Made by a program: the position numbers and the translations under genes
Notes under the pieces: generated by a model
Told to the model about the DNA's origin: nothing
Seen by the model: the letters and a program-made list of their open reading frames with translations, nothing else
The model's database searches: none
In this document: piece by piece, positions 45,645 to 55,384 of the stretch
How positions within the stretch are numbered: the stretch's first letter is position 1
How the letters are laid out: each line of letters opens with the position of its first letter
Assembly (NCBI GenBank): GCA_002359185.1
Contig: DEML01000116.1
Span: 28,510-92,509 of the forward strand
DNA length: 64,000 nt
Source: Planctomycetaceae bacterium UBA2671
GTDB taxonomy: Bacteria; Planctomycetota; Planctomycetia; Planctomycetales; Planctomycetaceae
Reading direction: 5' to 3'

Positions 45645-48600
45645 TTATTCCCTGAATTGTCGAGCCGATCCGTAATAGGATTCAATCTGTTGATGCAGTA
45701 GATCTTCTCGCAGATTAGGGAACTCGATTCGATAATCCGGCGAGAACGTTTCGACCCGGAATGGCTCCTGGGAAACTGGATTGATATACAACTTCCTTTG
45801 TTGCTGATAATTAAACGGCCGGGCACCAACTCGCCCGAAGACGGCAATTTGATTCCCCGATTCATCGACCGCTCGATCCCGGTCAATTCCTTCGGCGATG
45901 CACAGAGCCTCGCCTTCATGAAGATGATACGTTGCAATCAATTTCGGTTCTGGCCGCACACTGAATCCATCATTCCCCTCAACGTGTGGGGATGTCAGTT
46001 GCAGCACATGCATTCCATTTTTGCCATCGGCTAGATAAGCAAACTCACTGTTGTAGGTGATTCCCAGTTTCACATCGTGCAAATCGCAAATTTCACCTTC
46101 CGCATTGAAGATTTGATCAACAAGAGGTTTTTCCGGATTCGTCACATCGACAATAATCAGTCCCTGTTTACCTGCAGCCAGATAAGCATAGTTTCTGGCG
46201 ACATACACATTATGTAAGTCTTCAAATTCGAGTGCGGTTACGGGAATCGGGCAGGAGGGATCGGTAATATCAATGACCTTCAACCCCTCTTCATCGCAGA
46301 CAAAACCGTAACGGAATTCCACTTCCATCTGATGAGGATGATTCAGAAATTCCTTGCCGAGGACGTTCACGATACACGGTTTCTTAGGATCGGTGACATC
46401 TACAACCACGAGCCCCTTCTCACAGCAGACATAGGCATAATTACCGACAATCTTGACGGACTGGGCACCATCAAGTGCTCCACCCGGGTTGAAGGCAAGT
46501 TCCTTTTCCAGGAAGTTATTGAGAGGATCGCCATCTAGTAATGTTCCTGCTCCGATGAAGACGAGCCCCTCGTAAAGATCCGTCGCGAACAGATATCCGT
46601 AGTGAGCAGGAACTTTCTGCTCATCGTTTTCGGGATAATGTTTGCGTGTCGGATCGGGAGCAATTGTAGCCGGGGCATAGACGGACGTTGCATATTTTGT
46701 ACGGACGAAAAACTTCTGACCAATCGGTGAAACGGGAGCAGTCGTCACACGTTCCGAAAATCCTTTATGGTCAATAAAGGCAATATCGAACACTCGCACA
46801 CCCGCTTTTCCGCAGGCGGCATAGAGATATTCCCCACGTTTCTGCAATGTCAAAACGGTTGGCTGTTTGAACGGGCGAAAGACCTCACTGATATCCCGTC
46901 CCGGATGTTCGTGAGCATGTTCAAGAATATGATCGTTCTCTTCATGCTCTTCATAATGCTCACGGAATGCCAGTTCATGCAGATGGCTGCCAATGACCGC
47001 TTGAGGAGCATCTCGTTCGGTCACTGGAACGGCATAAAATCCATGATCTCCACAACCAACCCAGCAGAAACGTCCGATGAAGTTCAGGTAGTTGGTTCCC
47101 TGCATGAGCAGTTGGGACATGATGGCGTTGTTATCGTTTGCCTGAGAAAGATGGCAATCGGTGCACATCTTCGTTTCCCCCCGACCACGCACCGTATGAG
47201 GAACATTGGTGCTGAAAGCAATCCCGCTGAGACCTTCCGCGGAAATTGTCTGCTGCTGTGTATAAATCGATTCGCGATTGTTGTTATAAGAGGTGACATG
47301 AATCGCACAGGAGGAGCGGGAAGGGTTGATCTTATTCCCAGTCACATTTCCATCGTGTGCCAGCATAAAGACATCATCACGCAACGTCTGGAAGTCATAC
47401 GATACGTAATTTTTAGTGACATCTCCTTCATTATGGAGATCCGGCATTTTTCGGTTGGCCTCTTGAGGGAGATGGCAACCATAGCAACTCGGATTCCAGC
47501 TGCTGTGGCACGAACTGCAACTCATTGTTTGATTGCAGTGTGCCAGTTTCAGAGGATCCTGCGGCAAGTCACCCCATTCAAATTTCCCCAGCTCATCGAA
47601 GCGAATCGTTTTCGCCAGAGCCGCATTAGCATTGTATTTAGGATGTTTGGGATCAATCGTGTCCGAAACCTGGGTCACTTCCCAGCTGAGTCCCTTTTCG
47701 ACCATCGAGTTCTGGTACAGTTTGTCGCCTCGAAGTTCGAAACGCTGTTTTCCGAATGGTGTGGTCATCGCCGAGAGTTCCCGACCGTTAGGCTGCGGAG
47801 CTTCTCTTTCCTTGGCGGCTGGCCCGGAAGTTCGCATTTGCCAGCGATTATTAATCAACTTGAAGGCTTTATCGTTAACCGTGCCATGGCAATCGATACA
47901 TTGAATTTCAATTGCTGCTCGAACCTCACCGTACAATTTGGTATCGCCATGAACGTCCTGCACAAAATGGCAATCCACACAATGCATCCCCTTTTCCAGA
48001 TGCACATCGAGCATATGAACGGGAACTCCTTTTTGCAGATCCAATAACTGCTGCTCCGCTTTCTCAACTTCAGCCAACGAGAGTGTCGGCTTCTTGCGTT
48101 CAAGTTCCTTCACATACAGCGGAATAGCCATCGCCTGTTGAAGCTTTTCATTTTCGACATGTTCGAGCCGATTGCCGAATTTATCGAGCAGATTTCCCTG
48201 ACGATCCTTTTTATAGACGGCACGAAATACCCAGCCGTGGCCGTGGAAGTCGGCAAATTGTGTTTTTTCCAGATGTTTATTCAACGAGGTCAACTCGGTC
48301 AGGAATTCCGGATTTGACCAAAGCCCTTTCACACTGGCAGAATTCGGATCGGCCATTTCCGCCTGAACAATCTGCTCCGCGGTCGGATCGTGCTGTTCCC
48401 GCGGATACATATTCTCGCCATCGGTTTCCATGTCCCACCACATGTATCCCAGATAGCTGTTCATCACAGTAGTTCCCGGGTGAATATGACAGACTATGCA
48501 CTGGCTCGTAGGAATTGAACGTGTGAAGTTGTGACTGACCGGATGACCGGATTGAAACTTGGGAATCATGGGATCAACTGACTCAATCAAATCATCAGGT

Positions 48601-49790
48601 TTTTCAGCTGCATAACCTCGATTGCCATACTTCGCATAAGGCCCCGAATGAATTGGTGAACGATCGTTGGCGTAAATCATATGACAAGATGTGCAACCGC
48701 TCGAACGGTAATCGCCGGGATGATCGTTGGTCCCCAAAAAATTCAGTGTCGGATCGAACAGGCGTGTTTTCTGCAATCCGATGAAGACAGGATCAGTTCG
48801 ATTCAGCGTCCCCAGCCCTCGATTACTGATTCGTTCCCGCGGTCGTCCAGGTTCTTCGAGAACTTCGGGAATGCCCGGCTCTGTACGGAAACGTCCCCCC
48901 CGTTCAAAAATTCTCAGAATATTCCCAGGTTGCGAAGCTTGATATCGCGGCAAAGGATCCAAGTAAGGCAGTACACCTTTTCTGGCCGTCTCTTCTGCAG
49001 TTGGTGGTGGAACCGTTTGCAGACGCTGAGGCGCCCCATGCATCGAATAGCTCTCGCCATACATCGGCCATTTCTTCGGAACGGAACCATTATTATACAG
49101 CGCTGCTCCCCACAGCATGCAGCCATGCGTCATCATCCCTTTTTTCACCTGAAGGGTTTCGTTGGGATGACAACCAACAGTTCCGCAACTCAAATGAGCA
49201 ACTCGCAAATCTCCTGGATTCACAAACTGGATAAACTCAGGAGATTCGTGATTCAACAACGTATAACTGCGAACCGGATTTGCAGAGGAATTCCAGATGG
49301 TCGGATAACGGGAAGGGACATGGGCCTGCTCGATCGTCGTTGCACAGGGGTCACCACCATGGCAATCCGTGCATCCAAGTTGAATCGCCAAAGGCTTCCC
49401 CGGTTGCTTGTGGGGATCGTGAGCATTTTTATGACAAACAACACACCCATGGCTCTTCGCGTCGGCTTCCTCACGAGATTGCCGCATTAACTGGGCATTC
49501 GCAATGGCTGGTGGAGTAGGGTAGGGATGCTGTGGATCACCAGGATGAGTTGGGCCAGGGTGAGAATTATCCAGATCGCCTAAGCGTATTTTGGCAGGAG
49601 GGACATCATTCGAGCCCTCGATCAAGTAGCTCCCGGCAGGAATTTTTTCATCGGCATACAAATGATCTTCACCGGCGGAAAACTCGAACTGAGAAAAATT
49701 ATAGACGAGATTTCCCAACACCCAGAGTGTCAGTAATGAAACCCCGAATAACTTTGGTTTGAAGTGAGAAGGTGTGGGCTTCCTCATCAT
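45645..49790 (-). CDS. Decahaem cytochrome fused to LVIVD repeats
   Basis: A 1381-residue exported protein, anchored by one helix (about residues 14-33). Ten haem motifs: CVVCH, CTDCH, CGTVGCH (CX4CH), CTSCH, CIVCH, CVDCH, CIDCH, CSSCH, CYGCH and CTDCH. After about residue 1000 comes a region of LVIVD-type repeats ('GKAGVRVFDIA', 'EKGLVVVDVTDP', 'EEGLKVIDITDP', 'KQGLIIVDVTNP', 'KNGMHVLQLTSP'), which form beta-propeller-like surface domains. Decahaem plus propeller would suit a large periplasmic or surface electron-transfer protein; the propeller could bind a substrate or another cytochrome. It is convergent with the Fe-S/CNB gene (62 bases apart) and transcribed alone. Confidence 0.88.
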   Translation of the reverse strand: MMRKPTPSHFKPKLFGVSLLTLWVLGNLVYNFSQFEFSAGEDHLYADEKIPAGSYLIEGSNDVPPAKIRLGDLDNSHPGPTHPGDPQHPYPTPPAIANAQLMRQSREEADAKSHGCVVCHKNAHDPHKQPGKPLAIQLGCTDCHGGDPCATTIEQAHVPSRYPTIWNSSANPVRSYTLLNHESPEFIQFVNPGDLRVAHLSCGTVGCHPNETLQVKKGMMTHGCMLWGAALYNNGSVPKKWPMYGESYSMHGAPQRLQTVPPPTAEETARKGVLPYLDPLPRYQASQPGNILRIFERGGRFRTEPGIPEVLEEPGRPRERISNRGLGTLNRTDPVFIGLQKTRLFDPTLNFLGTNDHPGDYRSSGCTSCHMIYANDRSPIHSGPYAKYGNRGYAAEKPDDLIESVDPMIPKFQSGHPVSHNFTRSIPTSQCIVCHIHPGTTVMNSYLGYMWWDMETDGENMYPREQHDPTAEQIVQAEMADPNSASVKGLWSNPEFLTELTSLNKHLEKTQFADFHGHGWVFRAVYKKDRQGNLLDKFGNRLEHVENEKLQQAMAIPLYVKELERKKPTLSLAEVEKAEQQLLDLQKGVPVHMLDVHLEKGMHCVDCHFVQDVHGDTKLYGEVRAAIEIQCIDCHGTVNDKAFKLINNRWQMRTSGPAAKEREAPQPNGRELSAMTTPFGKQRFELRGDKLYQNSMVEKGLSWEVTQVSDTIDPKHPKYNANAALAKTIRFDELGKFEWGDLPQDPLKLAHCNQTMSCSSCHSSWNPSCYGCHLPQEANRKMPDLHNEGDVTKNYVSYDFQTLRDDVFMLAHDGNVTGNKINPSRSSCAIHVTSYNNNRESIYTQQQTISAEGLSGIAFSTNVPHTVRGRGETKMCTDCHLSQANDNNAIMSQLLMQGTNYLNFIGRFCWVGCGDHGFYAVPVTERDAPQAVIGSHLHELAFREHYEEHEENDHILEHAHEHPGRDISEVFRPFKQPTVLTLQKRGEYLYAACGKAGVRVFDIAFIDHKGFSERVTTAPVSPIGQKFFVRTKYATSVYAPATIAPDPTRKHYPENDEQKVPAHYGYLFATDLYEGLVFIGAGTLLDGDPLNNFLEKELAFNPGGALDGAQSVKIVGNYAYVCCEKGLVVVDVTDPKKPCIVNVLGKEFLNHPHQMEVEFRYGFVCDEEGLKVIDITDPSCPIPVTALEFEDLHNVYVARNYAYLAAGKQGLIIVDVTNPEKPLVDQIFNAEGEICDLHDVKLGITYNSEFAYLADGKNGMHVLQLTSPHVEGNDGFSVRPEPKLIATYHLHEGEALCIAEGIDRDRAVDESGNQIAVFGRVGARPFNYQQQRKLYINPVSQEPFRVETFSPDYRIEFPNLREDLLHQQIESYYGSARQFRE

Positions 49791-50052
49791 TGAATGTCCA
49801 GGTCTTCTTCCTTGAAGTCACTGCGAATGGTGTGCAATGAGGCATGATACGAACTGATTTTCAATTTATAACCGGTGGAGAGCAGAATCAGTGATTATGC
49901 AAACAGCTATAGCAGATGTTCGAAGTTTCAGGCAATACGAATCTCTGAAATCACTTCTTCCATAATCAGCGATTGATTGATAAATTCCGGCAGTATCCCT
50001 ATCTGTGAATTGTTCTATGCTTATCCTGTCGCTGGAAAATCATCAGGATGGA

Positions 50053-52062
50053 CTAAAATGTTTCCCACCAGAAATGAGCTTGAAGTGCCCGGAAAAAGTC
50101 GCCAAAAAGTAGACTACCAAGCGGAGCAGGAGAGCACTTGACCTGAGCGTTGACCGAGGCTCCCAGGTTAGTATTGATGGATTGATCATCAAGTGAGACG
50201 ATACATTTCAGGTAAGGCTGCTGATTTCTGTAGACAATCCGCTCAACTTCGGGGCGAAGTAAATTCCCGGTGTATGTTATATCCGGTTCAGCTAAAAATC
50301 GGATTTCTGCAGAAAGAGTCTGGTCAGCGGATTTCCCTTCGATCTCTTCGTAGAGGTAGCCAAGTTGAGATTCCGGAATCAGCACTTCAATTGTCTTTCT
50401 TCCTTGATCATCGAGGATTTCCAGCAGCTTTTCTCCAATTTGTACGGGCTTGAGTTCCAGCTTACTCTGCAATTCAAAATCGGCAACAACCCCATCAATC
50501 GGGGCTATAACCAATAAATTGTTTTGCTCATGCTCCAGAACATCCAATTCCTGTTGATAAGCGACCAGTTGCAATTTCGCTTTAGCGATTTCTCCCTGGA
50601 GCTGGATTCTTTCGATTCGATTGCCTGTTCCGGATTGGAGCAGTTCATTCTCAAAGGATTGTGTTTCTGTTTTCTGTTGAGCAATCAAGTCCTCAAGCTG
50701 ACTGATTTCTGCCCGGAGCAGGGTATCTTCCAGTTCGAGCAATACCTGCCCGGCTTGAACATGCTGTCCGCTGGAAACATGAACTTTCCGTATCACTGAA
50801 GACCGGGGAGCATATACCTGCGCCGTCTTCTCTGGCACTACCGTTCCGGACATCATGACTTTTCGGGGTAACGAAAAACAGGTCATTAACCATGCAGTCA
50901 TTCCCAGCAAAATTGCAGCAATGCAATATCGAATGAATCGAGAATATCGCACCGCCTGTGAAGCCTGCCCGAGCGGTCTTCGCAAACTCTTGAGGAAAAT
51001 TCCATCCAGATCCTGTAGTTGAGCCAGTGCGAGTTCCGATTGCCTGACCAGATCCGTCTGAAATTCCGTCAAGCGTGCCGGGGCGGACTGATTTTGAAAG
51101 CGTTCCAGAACCAGTAGGCCAATCGGATGGCTTTTCCGTGAACGTCGCCTATTCGAACGATCAGCCTCCGCTCTATTCGAAGAATAGAGCGGTATGATTT
51201 TAAGGAATGTCGATCGCGACCCTTCAATGTATTTGACTAGCTGATCTCTTAATGGCAGAGGGTATTCACGACTCTCTCGATCGTAAATCACTTCCTGTCC
51301 GGAACGCTGAGTATACCGACCAATCAATGCGAGTTGTCGCATCTGTTGACTTCGACGATCCACCCGGGCTACTCCGCTGATAGCAATTGGCTCCAGATGG
51401 CTAAATCTTGGGCAGAGCAAGCTGACTCGATCAACCTGAGTGAATTGCTGCCACTGATTGACAAGCTTACGTGTCCCGCTCTTCAATTTCGTTTCGCAAT
51501 GAATTGCCTGGGTAAACAGCGAGAATTGCCGGAATGCCTGTCGATAATCGATAGCATAATGTCGTTGTTCCATGCTCTGCAGAGTATTGGAAAAAAGCAG
51601 AGTCAGGCGAGCCAATGGCTTTTCCCAGTCGGAGACCTCGTCCTCATCTCCGTTAGAATCCAGCAAAATCCCCAACACTCCGATCGACCGTGTTGAACTC
51701 GTCAGAGGAATCAGTACAAAAGTGCGTTCTGGCATCCCGAGAGTGCTGCAGTTCTGAATAATCACTTGAGATTCGGAAAATGATCGCTGAAGCCAGCCGG
51801 GAATGAGTTCGGAAATTCTCGCGGCATCAAATTCCAATTCTGAATTGAAACCAATATCGGAAAACAGCTTCACCTGCTGAGAACGTTCAGCCAGCCAGAT
51901 GCAAGCTGGTGCCTGTGAAATTCCATGAACCGCTTCCAGCCATTGCTGACAAAGTTCATCAATCTGACCTGTGCGATCGCCAATTTCATTCACGCAATCC
52001 CAAAGCCGATCCAGTTGACCAGCAAAGGGAAGTGTTTCGGATGTCGCACTTCCTGTTGGCAT
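50053..52062 (-). CDS. GAF-GAF-HlyD fusion membrane adaptor
   Basis: A 669-residue protein with a cytoplasmic sensor and a periplasmic adaptor. Residues about 20-165 and 180-345 each look like GAF domains ('SSTRSIGVLGILLD' and 'SHPIGLLVLERF' at their ends); one membrane helix lies at about 377-395; then a HlyD-type adaptor with 'VYAPRSSVIRKVHVSSGQHV' (lipoyl-like), a coiled coil of about 80 residues, 'LVIAPIDGVVADF' and a beta-rich end. Export adaptors do not usually carry GAF sensors, so the build is unusual. It diverges from the plain HlyD gene at 52281, and no inner-membrane pump is present nearby. Role inferred: regulated part of an export complex using the TolC protein of this region. 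Confidence 0.85.
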   Translation of the reverse strand: MPTGSATSETLPFAGQLDRLWDCVNEIGDRTGQIDELCQQWLEAVHGISQAPACIWLAERSQQVKLFSDIGFNSELEFDAARISELIPGWLQRSFSESQVIIQNCSTLGMPERTFVLIPLTSSTRSIGVLGILLDSNGDEDEVSDWEKPLARLTLLFSNTLQSMEQRHYAIDYRQAFRQFSLFTQAIHCETKLKSGTRKLVNQWQQFTQVDRVSLLCPRFSHLEPIAISGVARVDRRSQQMRQLALIGRYTQRSGQEVIYDRESREYPLPLRDQLVKYIEGSRSTFLKIIPLYSSNRAEADRSNRRRSRKSHPIGLLVLERFQNQSAPARLTEFQTDLVRQSELALAQLQDLDGIFLKSLRRPLGQASQAVRYSRFIRYCIAAILLGMTAWLMTCFSLPRKVMMSGTVVPEKTAQVYAPRSSVIRKVHVSSGQHVQAGQVLLELEDTLLRAEISQLEDLIAQQKTETQSFENELLQSGTGNRIERIQLQGEIAKAKLQLVAYQQELDVLEHEQNNLLVIAPIDGVVADFELQSKLELKPVQIGEKLLEILDDQGRKTIEVLIPESQLGYLYEEIEGKSADQTLSAEIRFLAEPDITYTGNLLRPEVERIVYRNQQPYLKCIVSLDDQSINTNLGASVNAQVKCSPAPLGSLLFGDFFRALQAHFWWETF

Positions 52063-52280
52063 AGATCTTCCCTGATCTCTTATGACTGTTTTTAAACTCC
52101 ATCAATTGATGCTGGATTCTATGGAATCAAAGCGTATCACACAAGATTTGTTCAGGAGTGTCGGATTCAGGTTCCATATTGACCTGTTTTCAGGATAGCC
52201 CTTAGGATGTTCACGATTGTCATGGAGGTTCTGATCCAAACGATTTCGCCAATACTGTATTATCTGGAAGTGTGTATCGC

Positions 52281-53180
52281 ATGATCAATGCGCTCAAACA
52301 GATTCAAGGCTCTATTATCACTTCTCGAATCCTGATTGCCATATTCGGGATTGTTATCTTCGCTCAATCCGGAACTGCTCAGGATCGTGAACCGATTGTG
52401 ATTGATCGATGTGTGCTGAAAATTCGAGATCATATTGAGGTTTCCAGCACACGAGCCGCTCGTATTGTTGAGATGAAAATACGACTTGGGAATCTGGTTC
52501 AGAAGGATGAACTAATCATTCAATTGGATGGGGAAATTGCTCAGGCAAATTACTACGTGGCTCAGCAGCATGCGACCAATAATGTTGAATCTCGATATGC
52601 TGTCAAAGCCAATGAACTTTCCCAGAAAGAATATCAACGAGCAATTCAACTCAACGAAGAAATCCCCGGAGCTCGCTCCCAGGCAGAAATCGAGCAACTC
52701 CGTCTGAAAGCCGAACGCTCCGAACTGCAGGTCGAGCAGGCTCAGCAGCATCATCAAATTGCTCAAATGAACCGGGAACTGGCATTGCTGGAAGTGAAGC
52801 CTTATCGCATTAGTGCACCAATTTCAGGTCAGATCGTCGAAATCCACAAGCGAGTCGGTGAGTACGTTCAACCCGGAGAAGTGATCGCAGAGATCGTCAG
52901 TTTGGAAGAGATGCTCGTCGAGGGATACATCCCCCTCAATAAAGCCTGGCAGGTCCGGCCTGGTACATCGATTTCCGGTAGTATTTCTTTACCAAAGCTG
53001 GCAGACAACATCGGACAGCATACGAACTACCAAGGGCAAATCCTGCTTGTCGATTCCACCATCGATGACTTAAGCCAATCCGTCCGCTTTGTGGGTGTTC
53101 TCAAAAACGATACGGGACTATTGCGTGCAGGTATCCCGATGAAAATTGTGATTGACCCTCAGCAATCAGCTCGTCCGTAA
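52281..53180 (+). CDS. HlyD-family periplasmic adaptor
   Basis: A 299-residue adaptor. Signal peptide or anchor at about residues 13-36 ('ILIAIFGIVIFAQSGTAQ'); then lipoyl-like 'RAARIVEMKIRLGNLVQKDE', an 80-residue coiled coil ('KYQRAIQL' -type heptads to 'ELALLEVK'), second lipoyl half 'YRISAPISGQIVEIHKRVGE' and a beta barrel to the end. The in-frame GTG at 52272 would add three residues; the ATG at 52281 has GGAAG about 11 bases upstream. It is divergent from the GAF-HlyD gene, and its 3' end runs into a dispersed repeat. Small HlyD proteins like this act as partners of larger adaptors or as membrane-fusion proteins of efflux systems; cargo unknown. Confidence 0.85.
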   Translation: MINALKQIQGSIITSRILIAIFGIVIFAQSGTAQDREPIVIDRCVLKIRDHIEVSSTRAARIVEMKIRLGNLVQKDELIIQLDGEIAQANYYVAQQHATNNVESRYAVKANELSQKEYQRAIQLNEEIPGARSQAEIEQLRLKAERSELQVEQAQQHHQIAQMNRELALLEVKPYRISAPISGQIVEIHKRVGEYVQPGEVIAEIVSLEEMLVEGYIPLNKAWQVRPGTSISGSISLPKLADNIGQHTNYQGQILLVDSTIDDLSQSVRFVGVLKNDTGLLRAGIPMKIVIDPQQSARP

Positions 53181-53209
53181 TGATCTGACGAAATTCAAAA
53201 TTATAGCTG

Positions 53210-53309
53210 CTTTCATGAATGTGTAGCGGGTGATTGACAGGAAAAATAAAGTTCAAACCATCAAAAAGCCGCTACAGTAAGTTGCAAACAGTAGTAGGTA
53301 TTAAAGCCA
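53210..53309. repeat. Dispersed short repeat, copy 2, with 55-base hairpin
   Basis: Partner of 10671-10772. TGTAGCGG (53222-53229) and CCGCTACA (53269-53276) are perfect inverted ends of a 55-base unit. It stands between the convergent HlyD and P-type ATPase genes, where a hairpin could also serve as terminator. Confidence 0.75.
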
Positions 53310-53341
53310 GCGATTTCATGGAGACATGGATTCAGGATCGA

Positions 53342-55231
53342 TTATTCCGAAGTCTCATAATCAATGATGGTTTTCGGAGGAATTGCTACGCGAAGGGCAT
53401 TCAGCACAGCAACGACATCGATGATTTCCTGACAGATGGCTCCCGCAACCGGCGGCAGGTAGCCCGTAGACGCGAAAATCATGCCGACAAGACTGAGCGC
53501 CATTCCTCCGATGGCACTTTGAAGGGCAATCCGCCGCATTCGACGACTGATATGCAGGAATTCATCGATCTTCCTCAACGAGCTATCCAAAACAACAACG
53601 TCTGCGGCTTCGGTGGTCACATCGCTATTCTGACCGAATGCAATTCCGACTGTTGCAGCCATCAAAGCCGGAGCATCGTTAATTCCATCACCGACAAACA
53701 TTGTGTTGGCGTTTTGCATTTCTTCGTTGACAATCGCAAGTTTCTGTTCTGGTGTCTGGCTGCTGAAGACCGATGTAATGCCGACCCGTTCTGCCAGATA
53801 ACTGACTTCCGATTCACGGTCACCCGAAACAAGCAGAGTTCGCGTGATGCGGTGACGTGGCCCGAGATGGCCAATAAAATTGGCTCCGTCAGGACGGGGA
53901 GTATCACGGAATCGATACGTGGCAGCATACCTGTCATCAATCAGAATGACACATTCCAGACCAGCCTGCTGCTCGGGTAATTCTGAAAGAAACTCGGGAT
54001 GGAAACGACTCAGTTTACTTCGGCTGGTTACCTGAATGGTTCGACCATTAACGATTCCCCATAAACCTTCACCGGGCTTCTCGCTCAACTCGGAAGCGTT
54101 TTTCAACAGGACTCCTGACTTCCTGGCTGCCTGAACGATCGCGTTGGAAAGAGGATGCTTGGAATAGACTTCCAGGCTGGCGACTAGAGAAAGAACATCT
54201 TCGGATTGAAAGTGTGAGGCGACAATCTGATCAGTCAAATTCGGTTGGCCATAGGTGAGTGTTCCGGTCTTATCAAAAATCAGCGTGCGGCAGGTGTCGG
54301 CAGTTTCCAGAGATGAGGGATCTCGAATGATAATAGCACGCCGTGCGGCCAGTGAAATTGATCCGATAATTGCAACGGGAATTGCAATCAATAACGGACA
54401 GGGGGTGGCAATCACCATGACCGCGAGAAACCGCACGGGATCTCCAGAAGCAATCCAGGCTGCAATTCCAATGGCAACCGCAAGGGGTGTGTACCAGGCT
54501 CCGAGTTGATCAGCCATTCGCCGCAGTTTTGGCTTTTGTTGTTCGGAAGCAGCCATGACTTCCATGATTTTTGCATAACGGGAATCGATCGCCAGCTTGT
54601 CCGCTTTGATGATGAGAGCCGATTCCCCGTTGATCGCTCCCGAGAGGACACTCGATCCCGGCGTCTTGGTCATCATGTATGGTTCGCCTGTCAGGTAAGA
54701 TTCATCCATCACGCCGTGACCTTCAAGAACCGTTCCATCAATCGGGCAGGTTTCATGAGGAAAAACGGCCAGAGTATCTCCAATCGTGATCTCTTCCAGC
54801 GGAATGTCGACGACTTTGGTATCGACCTTTCGATGGGCATTGGCAGGCATTCTCTTACTGAGTGCTCGCAGAACTGAAGAAGCGCTCCGCACCGCGTAGG
54901 CTTCCAGAGCCTCGCCACCGGAAAGCATCAGGACGACCAGAGAACCCGCAAGATATTCTCCGAGTATGGCGGAAACGACAATCGAAATTCCTGCTAAGAG
55001 ATCAGATCCGAACTCGCGATCCAGCATTTTCAGAAAGAGATCCCAGACCAGCGGAATTCCACAGAAAAACAAAACCAGCCACAAAGGACCATTCGCAACG
55101 ATTTCGCCAATTTCGAATCCAAAACGCAAAATCAAATGCAGGGCAATCATTGCGATAGAAAACAGGGCGATTAAAACACCACGCTGTTTCCACCAAAGAA
55201 GCTCTTTTGTTGGTTGGGTTGTTTTCGACAT
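53342..55231 (-). CDS. P1B-type heavy-metal ATPase with TPCP motif
   Basis: A 629-residue membrane transport ATPase. It has 'DKTGTLT' with the phosphorylated Asp, 'LTGEP', 'GDGINDAPAL', the HP motif 'SKHPLSNAIV' and, in the metal-binding helix, 'TPCPLLIAIP' in place of the usual CPC. TPC is listed for the less-studied P1B-5 class, but classification by this motif alone is uncertain. No N-terminal metal-binding (HMA) domain is present; the chain begins directly with membrane helices. There are about eight helices. Such short TPCP ATPases occur near low-oxygen genes in other bacteria; here a D-lactate dehydrogenase-like gene precedes it on the same strand. The metal is not known. Confidence 0.9.
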   Translation of the reverse strand: MSKTTQPTKELLWWKQRGVLIALFSIAMIALHLILRFGFEIGEIVANGPLWLVLFFCGIPLVWDLFLKMLDREFGSDLLAGISIVVSAILGEYLAGSLVVLMLSGGEALEAYAVRSASSVLRALSKRMPANAHRKVDTKVVDIPLEEITIGDTLAVFPHETCPIDGTVLEGHGVMDESYLTGEPYMMTKTPGSSVLSGAINGESALIIKADKLAIDSRYAKIMEVMAASEQQKPKLRRMADQLGAWYTPLAVAIGIAAWIASGDPVRFLAVMVIATPCPLLIAIPVAIIGSISLAARRAIIIRDPSSLETADTCRTLIFDKTGTLTYGQPNLTDQIVASHFQSEDVLSLVASLEVYSKHPLSNAIVQAARKSGVLLKNASELSEKPGEGLWGIVNGRTIQVTSRSKLSRFHPEFLSELPEQQAGLECVILIDDRYAATYRFRDTPRPDGANFIGHLGPRHRITRTLLVSGDRESEVSYLAERVGITSVFSSQTPEQKLAIVNEEMQNANTMFVGDGINDAPALMAATVGIAFGQNSDVTTEAADVVVLDSSLRKIDEFLHISRRMRRIALQSAIGGMALSLVGMIFASTGYLPPVAGAICQEIIDVVAVLNALRVAIPPKTIIDYETSE

Positions 55232-55384
55232 GGATATGACACTAATTTAAAATGACGACAAAACGAAAGGCTTCTTCACGTATCGTACTTCCATTGTCGA
55301 GAGTGAGTTTCCGAATGCAGTTTTCAACCATGATGACATTTATTATTTGAAAAGGCACTCTTCTCTTATTACTCAGCGAATCGA

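Noticed and set aside
47270..47310. CAIHV in the decahaem/LVIVD protein as a haem site
   Set aside because: Only one Cys; not a CXXCH motif.
46767..48047. 426-residue open frame on the plus strand
   Set aside because: It is the antisense of the decahaem/LVIVD gene and has no domain features; codon structure belongs to the minus strand.
52100..52111. CATCAATTGATG palindrome upstream of the GAF-HlyD gene as an FNR site
   Set aside because: FNR sites are TTGAT-N4-ATCAA; the arms here run in the wrong order and without the spacer.
53222..53276. Integron attC site
   Set aside because: The inverted ends do not match the attC core (GTTRRRY); no integron integrase is present.
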